Shown here one piece after another: positions 1-5,749 of a DNA stretch of 6,937 nt. Source of the stretch: JBBPZA01 sp038330095 (lineage in GTDB: Bacteria; Actinomycetota; Thermoleophilia; Solirubrobacterales; Solirubrobacteraceae); NCBI GenBank assembly GCA_038330095.1, contig JBBQNQ010000122.1, positions 1 through 6,937 on the forward strand, read 5' to 3'. The notes beneath the pieces are model-generated. The model saw only the letters and a program-made list of their open reading frames with translations. It was not told the DNA's origin and did no database searches. Numbering within the stretch: the first letter of the stretch is position 1; the number at the start of each line of letters is the position of its first letter. The position numbers and the translations under genes were made by a program.

Positions 1-1509
1 GGCCGCGTAGAAGGGCGATTCCGCGAGCTTGGCCACCACGCGGCCGTCCTCTCCCTCGGACATCACCGCCCCGACCGTCGTCGGCTGCTCGGTGCGCTCG
101 TAGCCCACGAACTGTGTCGCGAACCCGGACTCGCCGGCGAAGGCGACCACCCGTTCGCGCACCCGGCCGTCGTCGAGGTTGCGCGCCGAGCCCTGACGCG
201 CGCGCTCGCGCTGCTCGTCCATCAGCGCCTCGAAGCCCTGCTCGTCTACCCCCAGCCGCTGCTCGGCGACCAGCTCCAGGGTCAGGTCGAAGGGGAAGCC
301 GAAGGTGTCGTGCAGGCGGAACGCCTCCTCCGCAGCGATCCCTTCGTCGCCTCGCTCGCGCGCCCGCTCGATGAGCTCTGAGAGCAGCCTCATCCCCTGG
401 TCCAGCGTTCGCCCGAAGCCCGCCTCCTCGCTCTCCGACCACTTGCGGATGGCCGCCGCCTCACGGTGGAGCTCGGGGTACTCGCCCCCCATCAGCGCGG
501 TCACCCGGTCGGCGTAGCGCGGCAGGAAGCCGGGCTCCATGCCCAGCGAGCGACCCTGCTGGATCGCGCGGCGCATGATCCGGCGCAGCACGTAGCCGCG
601 ATCTTCGTTGGACGGGACGACGCCGTCGGCGATCAGGAAGGTCATCCCGCGCGAGTGGTCGGCGAGGATGCGCAGCCCGCGGTCCACCGCGAAGCCCTCG
701 CCGTACCGTCGCCCCGACAGCTCCTCCCCAAGCGACACGAGCGGCCGGAACTGGTCGGTCTCGAACACGGACGGGACGTCCTGGAGGATCGTCGCGAGCC
801 GGTTCAGCCCGAGCCCCGTGTCGATGTTCTTCGCCGGCAGGGGCGTGAGCGTCCCGACCGGCTCCTGGTTGAACTGCATGAACACGAGGTTCCAGTACTC
901 CAGGAAGCGCTCGTTGTCGCCACCGGGCAGGTCCTGCGCCGAGCCGAAGTCCAGCCCCCGGTCGTAGTAGAGCTCTGAGCACGGACCGCACGGTCCCGTG
1001 GGGCCGGCTTGCCAGAAGTTCTCCGAGCGCGGGCACAGGACTATCCGCTCGCGCGGGACCCCGACCGACAGCCACGCTTCGATCGCCTCCTCGTCGGGAC
1101 CCAGGCTGAGCTGCTCGTCGCCCTCGAAGACGGTGATCCACAGCCGCTCGCGGTCGAGGCCGTAGCCCTCGAGCGACAACTCCCAGGCGAGCTCCACGGC
1201 GCCCTGCTTGAAGTAGTCGCCGACCGAGAAGTTGCCCAGCATCTCGAAGACCGTGAGGTGGCGCGTCGTTGTCCCGACCTCCTCGATGTCGGGTGTGCGG
1301 AAGCACTTCTGGCTGGTCGTCAGGCGGTGGTGTGGCGGACGCTCCTGGCCGAGGAAGTAGGGCTTGAGCGGGTGCATCCCCGCGGTGGTGAGCAGCACCG
1401 AGGGATCGAACGTCGCGGGCACGAGCGAGCCGCTGGGCAGGCGACGGTGATCGCGCGCGACGAAGAAGTCGAGGAAGGTCTCGCGGATCTGATCCGAGCT
1501 CATCGCCAT
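1..1509 (-). CDS. alaS: Alanyl-tRNA synthetase, N-terminal part (cut by left edge)
   Basis: Charges tRNA-Ala with alanine in the cytoplasm. The 503 codons visible cover the class II catalytic core and the tRNA-recognition region; the editing and C-terminal domains lie beyond the edge. Seen: LLTTAGMHPLKPYFLG (residues 39-54), the motif 2 region SQKCFRTPDIEEVG (66-79) followed by FEMLGNFS (88-95) and GDYFK, then GPTGPCGPCSE, EYWNLVFMQFN, and a motif 3 region DTGLGLNRL. These order and space as in bacterial AlaRS. The last visible residues, ESPFYAA, match the start of the editing region. Two in-frame ATGs (1509 and 1503) lie 18 bases after an in-frame TAG, so the start is one of these; 1509 is chosen as the longer. 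No Shine-Dalgarno is visible. Oddity: motif 3 has Asn236 where AlaRS normally has Glu. Divergent from the monooxygenase gene at 1627. Identification is secure. Confidence 0.97.
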   Translation of the reverse strand, partial: MAMSSDQIRETFLDFFVARDHRRLPSGSLVPATFDPSVLLTTAGMHPLKPYFLGQERPPHHRLTTSQKCFRTPDIEEVGTTTRHLTVFEMLGNFSVGDYFKQGAVELAWELSLEGYGLDRERLWITVFEGDEQLSLGPDEEAIEAWLSVGVPRERIVLCPRSENFWQAGPTGPCGPCSELYYDRGLDFGSAQDLPGGDNERFLEYWNLVFMQFNQEPVGTLTPLPAKNIDTGLGLNRLATILQDVPSVFETDQFRPLVSLGEELSGRRYGEGFAVDRGLRILADHSRGMTFLIADGVVPSNEDRGYVLRRIMRRAIQQGRSLGMEPGFLPRYADRVTALMGGEYPELHREAAAIRKWSESEEAGFGRTLDQGMRLLSELIERARERGDEGIAAEEAFRLHDTFGFPFDLTLELVAEQRLGVDEQGFEALMDEQRERARQGSARNLDDGRVRERVVAFAGESGFATQFVGYERTEQPTTVGAVMSEGEDGRVVAKLAESPFYAA

Positions 1510-1521
1510 GGCGCAGCGGCC

Positions 1522-1527
1522 AGTCTA
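1522..1527 (-). promoter_or_regulatory. Candidate -10 box (TAGACT) of alaS
   Basis: On the minus strand TAGACT ends 12 bases before the ATG at 1509. It fits the TAnnnT form of actinobacterial -10 boxes and would place the transcript start only about 5 bases before the start codon. The -35 position (TACGCA, 17-base spacer) is a poor match. Inferred from position and from the same hexamer ahead of mnmA. Confidence 0.4.
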
Positions 1528-1564
1528 GGACGGCCTCGCGGCGCTGCGTAGAGGTCCCTTCGAG

Positions 1565-1570
1565 TAGGGT
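1565..1570 (+). promoter_or_regulatory. Candidate -10 box (TAGGGT) of the monooxygenase gene
   Basis: TAGGGT fits TAnnnT and would give a leader of about 50 bases holding the hairpin at 1587-1609 and the ribosome binding site. No clear -35 box is seen. Weak evidence on its own. Confidence 0.25.
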
Positions 1571-1586
1571 CCGCGCCCTCATAGGG

Positions 1587-1609
1587 GCCCGACCCAGAGG
1601 CGGTCGGGC
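1587..1609 (+). promoter_or_regulatory. Inverted repeat / leader hairpin before the monooxygenase
   Basis: Perfect 8-base arms, GCCCGACC (1587-1594) and GGTCGGGC (1602-1609), surround a 7-base loop. The repeat ends one base before the GGAGG of the ribosome binding site. It could be a dyad bound by a repressor or an RNA hairpin affecting ribosome access. An overlapping alternative pairing is possible between GGGTC (1567-1571) and GACCC (1591-1595). In GC-rich DNA an 8-base dyad can arise by chance, so function is not shown. Confidence 0.4.
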
Positions 1610-1610
1610 G

Positions 1611-1615
1611 GGAGG
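1611..1615 (+). promoter_or_regulatory. Ribosome binding site deciding the GTG start at 1627
   Basis: GGAGG (continuing as GGAGGAAG) lies 11 bases before GTG 1627. It is the clearest Shine-Dalgarno in the window and supports this GTG as the start of the monooxygenase. No other start codon in this frame lies near it. Confidence 0.7.
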
Positions 1616-1626
1616 AAGCACCACCG

Positions 1627-2436
1627 GTGACCTCACAGCCGACCTTGGACGTAGGGGGCAGCGGCTCGGCCGACGGCGATCAGCCCGTCGAGCACGTACG
1701 GGTCGCGATCATCGGGAGCGGCTTCTCGGGCCTGGGAATGGCGATCCGGCTCAAGCAGGAGGGGCTCGAGGACTTCGTGGTCCTCGAGCGCGCCGGCGAC
1801 CTCGGAGGCACCTGGCGCGACAACGACTACCCGGGCTGCTGCTGCGACGTCCCTTCGCACGTCTACTCCTACTCCTTCCAGCTCAACCCGTTCTGGACGC
1901 GCGGGTTCGCTCCGCAGTGGGAGATCCACGCCTATCTGCGCCACACCGCGGCGCGCTTCGGCGTCATGCCCCACCTCCGCCTGCGCCACGAGGTGCTCGA
2001 GGCCGCCTGGGACGAGGAGGCGCGGCGCTGGAGCATCGACACCACGGGCGGGCGCTTCACCGCGGATCTGCTCGTGGCCGCGCCCGGGCCGCTCAGCGAT
2101 CCCACGATCCCCGACGTGCCCGGGCTTGATGCGTTCGAGGGCAAGATGTTCCACTCCGCGCGCTGGGACCACGACCACGATCTGACGGGCGAGCGCGTCG
2201 CGGTGATCGGCACCGGCGCCTCGGCGATCCAGTTCGTGCCCCAGATCCAGCCCCAGGTGGACAAGCTCCACCTCTTCCAGCGCACGCCGCCGTGGATCGT
2301 CCCGCGGTTCGACCACCAGATCACCGACCCCGAGCACTTTCTGCTGCGCTGGCTGCCGTTCGCGCCCGCACTCGTCCGGGCGGCGCTGTTCTGGAGCAGA
2401 CCCGCGTCGCGGGATTTCGCCGCCCGCGGCTCATGA
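1627..2436 (+). CDS. Class B flavin monooxygenase (Baeyer-Villiger type), N-terminal part of a frameshifted gene
   Basis: Predicted FAD- and NADPH-dependent oxygenase; substrate unknown. Seen in 269 residues: FAD-binding GSGFSG (30-35), the family segment GCCCDVPSHVYSYSF (70-84), the Baeyer-Villiger fingerprint FxGxxxHxxxWD (170-181), and the NADP-binding GTGASA (195-200). Homology runs to about FWS at 2389-2397, after which the frame reads an unrelated tail ending at TGA 2434-2436. The missing continuation (TRVAGFRRPRLMK...) is found in the -1 frame from 2400 onward. Joined, the two parts give about 511 residues, the normal length for the family. The start GTG 1627 has a good ribosome binding site. 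Probably one gene broken by loss of one base (real or a sequence error) and so perhaps a pseudogene; a two-polypeptide form is possible but less likely. Confidence 0.88.
   Translation: MTSQPTLDVGGSGSADGDQPVEHVRVAIIGSGFSGLGMAIRLKQEGLEDFVVLERAGDLGGTWRDNDYPGCCCDVPSHVYSYSFQLNPFWTRGFAPQWEIHAYLRHTAARFGVMPHLRLRHEVLEAAWDEEARRWSIDTTGGRFTADLLVAAPGPLSDPTIPDVPGLDAFEGKMFHSARWDHDHDLTGERVAVIGTGASAIQFVPQIQPQVDKLHLFQRTPPWIVPRFDHQITDPEHFLLRWLPFAPALVRAALFWSRPASRDFAARGS
2395..2436 (+). other. Frameshift zone and ATGA overlap inside the monooxygenase
   Basis: Upstream coding is in the frame of 1627; downstream coding is in the frame of 2433, equal to one base missing. The shift maps best to 2398-2400, between FWS and TRVAGF. 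The first frame then stops at TGA 2434-2436, overlapping ATG 2433-2435 of the second frame. No slippery heptamer is visible, which argues against programmed frameshifting. Confidence 0.85.
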
Positions 2437-3161
2437 AGGTGGCCAACGCGGCCGCGCAGTGGCACCTCAAGCGCCAGGTCCCCGATCGCGCACTGCGCGA
2501 GAAGCTGCTGCCCGACTACACGATCGGCTGCAAGCGGATCCTGGTCTCCGACAACTACTACCCGTCGCTTATCCACCCCAACGTGGAGCTGCATACCGAC
2601 GGTGTGCAGGAGGTGCGCGCGCGCTCGGTCGTCACCCGGGGCGGGGAGGAGCTCGAGGTCGACACGATCATCTTCGGCACCGGCTTCCACGTCACCGACC
2701 CGCCGATCGCCGAGCGCATCCGCGGCCGCAGCGGGCAGACGCTCAAGGAGGCCTGGACGCCGAGCATGCAGGCCTATCTGGGAACCACCGTCGCGGGCTT
2801 CCCCAACCTGTTCTTCATGCTCGGGCCGAACACCGGCCTCGGCCACAACTCGATGATCTACATGGCCGAGTCCCAGATGAACTACATCGCCGATGCGCTG
2901 CGGGTCATGGGACTGCGAGGGTCAGACGCCGTGGAGGTGCGCAAGGAGGTCCAGGACGCGTTCAACGAGGAGCTCGTCAAGGAGTTGGAGGGAACGGTCT
3001 GGACCGCCGGTCACTGCCAGAGCTGGTATCTGGACGACACCGGGCGCAACACGACCCTGTGGCCGAGCTGGACCTTCCGCTACCGGGCGCGCACGCGCCG
3101 CTTCGACGCTGACTCCTACCGGCTCGAGAGGCGCGCCCAGCCCGCGGTCACGCGCGGCTGA
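2433..3161 (+). CDS. Class B flavin monooxygenase, C-terminal part of the frameshifted gene
   Basis: Continues the monooxygenase of 1627-2436 in the -1 frame. From ATG 2433 it has 242 residues. Seen: PDYTIGCKRIL, then the family's FGTGFH motif (81-86; usual form FATGF) that links the FAD and NADP domains, LGPNTGLGHNS (130-140), and a C-terminal SWYLDDTGRNTTLWPSW region (GRNTT from about 204), all typical of Baeyer-Villiger-like enzymes. The frame stays open upstream to ATG 2292, but those residues up to about 2394 are out-of-frame sequence with no family likeness, so 2433 is the sensible start if it is translated alone. There is no ribosome binding site before 2433; only coupling through the ATGA overlap could start it. 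Without the N-terminal half it lacks both Rossmann glycine motifs and should not be active alone. Confidence 0.87.
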   Translation: MKVANAAAQWHLKRQVPDRALREKLLPDYTIGCKRILVSDNYYPSLIHPNVELHTDGVQEVRARSVVTRGGEELEVDTIIFGTGFHVTDPPIAERIRGRSGQTLKEAWTPSMQAYLGTTVAGFPNLFFMLGPNTGLGHNSMIYMAESQMNYIADALRVMGLRGSDAVEVRKEVQDAFNEELVKELEGTVWTAGHCQSWYLDDTGRNTTLWPSWTFRYRARTRRFDADSYRLERRAQPAVTRG

Positions 3162-3190
3162 CGTCGACCTGGGAACCCGGCGGCTCGCGC

Positions 3191-3679
3191 GTGCTCTCCC
3201 CCCTCGACCGGCTGATGGCCCTTCCGGCAAATGCGTTCAACGCGCTGCGCACGCTGTCGGCGATAGCGGATCACACCGAGGCGATGCGCGCCCACACCGC
3301 GTTGCTGAGCGAGGTGACCGCGGCGCTTGACCGCGTCGCGAGGGACACGGACGTGCTGCCGGGCCTGCGCGAGGACATGCCGCGCGTCGCCGACACCACG
3401 AGGGTGCTCGCCCCCATGGACGGCCGGATGGCCGCGATCGAGCGCACGATGCCGGTCCTGGTCGAGGTGCAGCAGCACCTCGCCGACATGCCGGAGATCA
3501 TCGGGCGCCTCGACGAGCGCATGAACCGGCTCAGCGGCCTGCTGGAGCGGATGCTCGGCTCGCTCGACGGCCTGTCGGAGAGCGTGGGGGCGCTCCAGGC
3601 CTCCGTCGAGCCGATGGGCCGCCTGGCGCAGCGCCTGCCGCGTCAGAACCGGGACCGGGGCGCAAGGTCTCAGGGGTGA
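3191..3679 (+). CDS. Small helical, coiled-coil-like protein of unknown function
   Basis: Not recognised. The 162-residue product is almost entirely predicted helix with regularly spaced Leu, Met, Ile and Val, and contains no Cys, Trp or Tyr. Between about residues 57 and 101 prolines recur every 11-13 residues (64, 75, 88, 101), most beside a Met (DMP, APM, TMP, DMP), suggesting short amphipathic helices in tandem; a similar EPM occurs at 140-142. The C-terminus is basic and probably disordered. There is no signal peptide or clear membrane segment. The start is uncertain: GTG 3191 gives the longest form, ATG 3215 is an alternative, and neither has a strong ribosome binding site. It begins 29 bases after the monooxygenase and may share its transcript. 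Its last 10 bases overlap the end of mnmA on the other strand. Confidence 0.7.
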   Translation: MLSPLDRLMALPANAFNALRTLSAIADHTEAMRAHTALLSEVTAALDRVARDTDVLPGLREDMPRVADTTRVLAPMDGRMAAIERTMPVLVEVQQHLADMPEIIGRLDERMNRLSGLLERMLGSLDGLSESVGALQASVEPMGRLAQRLPRQNRDRGARSQG

Positions 3680-5121
3680 GGCGGCGCGATCGTCGCCGCG
3701 CCGACGACCAGCTCGCCGTCCATGAGCACCGCGGCCTGGCCCGGTGGCGTCCCGAGGACGGGCTCGCGCAGGTCGAGGCGCAGGCGCTCGTGACGGCCGG
3801 CCGGCGGGTCGCCGGCGACCATCGCGCCCAGCGGACGCGAGCGGTAGCGCAGCTTCACGCGATCCACGCGCGCGCCGTCGCGGTGCAGCACCGCCTCGCG
3901 CAGCGCGACCTCGCTGCGACGCAGCGCGTCGCGTGGGCCAACGACGACGCGGTTGGTGCGCGCGTCGGTGCTCAGCACGTAGGCCGGCGTCCCTCCGCCG
4001 ATGCCCAGCCCGCGGCGCTGGCCCACGGTGAACCGATGGTGGCCGCGGTGGCGTCCGAGCACGCGGCCCGTCCGGTCGACGACGTCCCCCGGACGCTCAC
4101 CCAGGCCGCCGTGGCGGGCCAGGAACTCGGACTTGCCGGTACCCGCCAGGAAGCACAGGTCCTGGGACTCCGGCGCGCGCGCGACCGCCAGCCCCGCCTC
4201 GTGCGCCAGCTCGCGCACGCGCGGCTTGGTCAGCTCGCCGAGCGGGAAGCGCAGGGCCGCCAGCGCCTCGGGCGAGAGGCCGGCGAGCATGTAGCTCTGG
4301 TCCTTGGCCGGGTCCGCAGCGGCGCGCAGGAGCGGTCCCTCGCCGTCGTCGTGCACGCGCGCGTAGTGACCGGTCGCCAGCGCGTCCGCCCCCAGCCGGC
4401 CGGCGAGCGCGATCATCGCGTCCAGGCGCACCGAGCCATTGCAGCGAATGCAGGGATTGGGCGTCTCGCCCGCGGCGTGGCCGTCGAGGAACGGCTGCAC
4501 CACGCCGGCACGAAAGGCCTCGCGCAGGTCGAGGGTCAGATGCGGCAGGCCCTCACGCTGGGCGAGCGCCCGCGCGGCACGCACCGCTCCGGCCGAGCAG
4601 CAGCTTCGCTCGGGGTCGTTCTCGGCGTCGCGCCACAGCTCGAGCGTGACCGCCACGACGTCGGCGCCGCCCTGCGCGCAGCGCAGCGCGGCGACCGCGC
4701 TGTCCACCCCTCCGCTCATCGCGACGAGAACGCGCCCCGGGCGGCGCGCAAGCGCGCCCGATCTGGCGACGGCCGAGCCCAGCGCCCGGTGCAGCGCATC
4801 GGCGCACAGCTCGGCGGCGTGGAGCTTGCCGGGGCTCAGGCCGCCCAGCTCGGCGGCGATGTCGCCCGCGCCGGTCCGGGCGACCTCCAGAACGGGTCGC
4901 TCGCGCGCGAGCGCCACCGTCGCGCTGCCCGCCGCAGTCATGGTCGCGCAGCCCGACACCTCAAAGCCCGCCGCGGCGACCCGGTCGCCCTCCACGGCCA
5001 CGCCGACCCGGGCCACGTCGCCGCAGCCGGCGCCGCCCGCCACGCCGGCCGCGCCGCCACGCGGCAGGCGCCCCCGACCCTGAGGGCTGAACAGATGGTG
5101 CTCGAGGAGCGTGCGATCCAC
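3670..5121 (-). CDS. mnmA: tRNA-specific 2-thiouridylase MnmA with N-terminal IscU/NifU-like domain
   Basis: MnmA activates U34 of Lys, Glu and Gln tRNAs with ATP and inserts sulfur. Numbered from GTG 5121 (483 residues): residues 1-115 resemble an IscU/NifU_N scaffold, with GCGD (Cys33), SGCATM (Cys58), GDIAAELGG and GKLHAAELC (Cys106). A short Arg/Ala-rich linker leads to MnmA: P-loop SGGVDS (136-141), RSCCS, GETPNPCIRCN with catalytic-position Cys227 and extra Cys224, GHYARV, KDQSYML, and the second catalytic Cys323 in SQDLCFLAGTG. Usual MnmA is about 350-380 residues, so the extra length is the fused domain. Start: GTG 5151 would add 10 residues with no likeness to IscU. GTG 5121 aligns with the IscU N-terminus and lies 7 bases after a TAGACT box, suggesting a leaderless mRNA. 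MnmA identity is certain; the scaffold domain is strongly suggested by motifs. Confidence 0.95.
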   Translation of the reverse strand: MDRTLLEHHLFSPQGRGRLPRGGAAGVAGGAGCGDVARVGVAVEGDRVAAAGFEVSGCATMTAAGSATVALARERPVLEVARTGAGDIAAELGGLSPGKLHAAELCADALHRALGSAVARSGALARRPGRVLVAMSGGVDSAVAALRCAQGGADVVAVTLELWRDAENDPERSCCSAGAVRAARALAQREGLPHLTLDLREAFRAGVVQPFLDGHAAGETPNPCIRCNGSVRLDAMIALAGRLGADALATGHYARVHDDGEGPLLRAAADPAKDQSYMLAGLSPEALAALRFPLGELTKPRVRELAHEAGLAVARAPESQDLCFLAGTGKSEFLARHGGLGERPGDVVDRTGRVLGRHRGHHRFTVGQRRGLGIGGGTPAYVLSTDARTNRVVVGPRDALRRSEVALREAVLHRDGARVDRVKLRYRSRPLGAMVAGDPPAGRHERLRLDLREPVLGTPPGQAAVLMDGELVVGAATIAPPHP

Positions 5122-5128
5122 GCGAGCG

Positions 5129-5134
5129 AGTCTA
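5129..5134 (-). promoter_or_regulatory. Candidate -10 box (TAGACT) for a leaderless mnmA transcript
   Basis: On the minus strand TAGACT is followed by seven bases and then GTG 5121, so transcription would begin at or next to the start codon. No Shine-Dalgarno precedes either GTG 5121 or GTG 5151. The -35 position is weak. Same hexamer as upstream of alaS. Confidence 0.45.
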
Positions 5135-5164
5135 GGCCCAGCGCTCAGCACGCTTAGGGGGCGC

Positions 5165-5170
5165 TAGGCT
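5165..5170 (+). promoter_or_regulatory. Candidate -10 box (TAGGCT) of the DUF2294 gene
   Basis: TAGGCT fits TAnnnT and ends 13 bases before ATG 5184, implying a leader of about 6-7 bases. GGAAG at 5174-5178 may act as a partial ribosome binding site if transcription starts a little earlier. The -35 position is weak. Confidence 0.4.
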
Positions 5171-5183
5171 GCCGGAAGCAGGC

Positions 5184-5627
5184 ATGGCCGAGGACGAGAC
5201 CAGCGAACGCCCCGCACCGGATGACCCGGGCGAGCGGTTGACAGAGAAGGACTGGACGCGCGACGTCGAGGTCGAGCCGGGCGGCTCGATGCGCATGGCC
5301 ATCTCCAACGCGGTGGTGGGCCTGAAGAAGCGCTACTACGGCAAGGGGCCAACGCGCGCGCAGACCTACATCAACGACATCTACGTCTTCGCGGTCTTGG
5401 AGGGCGGTCTCACCCGCAATGAGGAGACCCTGCTCGAGGCGGGCCAGGAAGACCTAGTGCGCAACTACCGCCTGGCCTTCCAGGAGGCGATGGCCAAGAC
5501 GATGACGGAGGCGATCGAGCAGGTCACCGGGTGCCGGGTGATCGGCTACCACAGCCAAATCGTGTTTCGCCCCGAGCGCGCGTTCGAGATCTTCGTGCTC
5601 GACAGGCCGCCGGCCGGGCGGGTCTAG
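5184..5627 (+). CDS. DUF2294 (MpsC-like) domain protein
   Basis: A 147-residue protein. Residues 1-35 are acidic, proline-containing and probably disordered. From about 36 to 141 it carries the DUF2294 pattern: ISNAVVGLKKRYYGKGPTRA (40-59), YINDIYVFAVLEGGLTRNEE, LLEAGQEDLVRNYR (83-96), FQEAMAKTMTEAIEQVTG, and a final YHSQIVFRPERAFEIFVLD. The family is named after MpsC of the staphylococcal MpsABC bicarbonate/cation transport system, but many bacteria carry the domain alone and its biochemical role is not settled. No MpsA or MpsB gene is visible here, so transport must not be assumed. It has no signal peptide or membrane segment, so it is probably cytoplasmic. Divergent from mnmA, with 62 bases between the chosen starts, and convergent with aspS. 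Confidence 0.88.
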   Translation: MAEDETSERPAPDDPGERLTEKDWTRDVEVEPGGSMRMAISNAVVGLKKRYYGKGPTRAQTYINDIYVFAVLEGGLTRNEETLLEAGQEDLVRNYRLAFQEAMAKTMTEAIEQVTGCRVIGYHSQIVFRPERAFEIFVLDRPPAGRV

Positions 5628-5721
5628 CACGACGTAAAGGGCCGCCCCGGTGCGCGTCCCAGCGGTCCGCACAATTTCGGTTCGGCCTGATCAGACAGTG
5701 AACGCTGAGGACCCGCGCAAA

Positions 5722-5743
5722 CGCCGGATCTTCCAATCCGGCG
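5722..5743. terminator. Hairpin between convergent DUF2294 gene and aspS
   Basis: Perfect 8-base arms CGCCGGAT (5722-5729) and ATCCGGCG (5736-5743) with a 6-base loop. It lies 6 bases past the aspS stop (minus strand) and 94 bases past the DUF2294 stop, a natural place for a terminator serving either strand. There is no T-run on either side, so it would be a non-canonical terminator. The rest of 5628-5749 shows only a small palindrome, CTGATCAG (5687-5694), and no gene. Confidence 0.5.
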
Positions 5744-5749
5744 CCCAGG

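Noticed and set aside
114..517. Two small plus-strand frames at the left end
   Set aside because: They lie wholly inside alaS on the other strand and encode Arg/Ser/Pro-rich products with no likeness to known proteins.
461..1636. A 391-codon minus-strand frame over alaS, plus plus-strand frames at 466-978 and 1009-1551
   Set aside because: These are frame shadows of alaS, which is read in another minus-strand frame running through the left edge. Their products are Arg-rich with no family signal.
2395..2436. Programmed -1 ribosomal frameshift in the monooxygenase
   Set aside because: The shift has the right direction, but no slippery heptamer of the X-XXY-YYZ type is seen in the window between the end of homology and the stop codon, and the family is not known for it.
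1932..2846. Minus-strand open frames across the monooxygenase
   Set aside because: No motifs are present, and the plus strand holds the FAD, NADP and Baeyer-Villiger fingerprints in the same region.
3676..5157. A 493-codon open frame antisense to the whole of mnmA
   Set aside because: It has no recognisable motifs and a low-complexity Arg/Ala/His-rich product. The minus strand carries every MnmA and IscU motif. Long antisense frames are expected in such GC-rich coding DNA.
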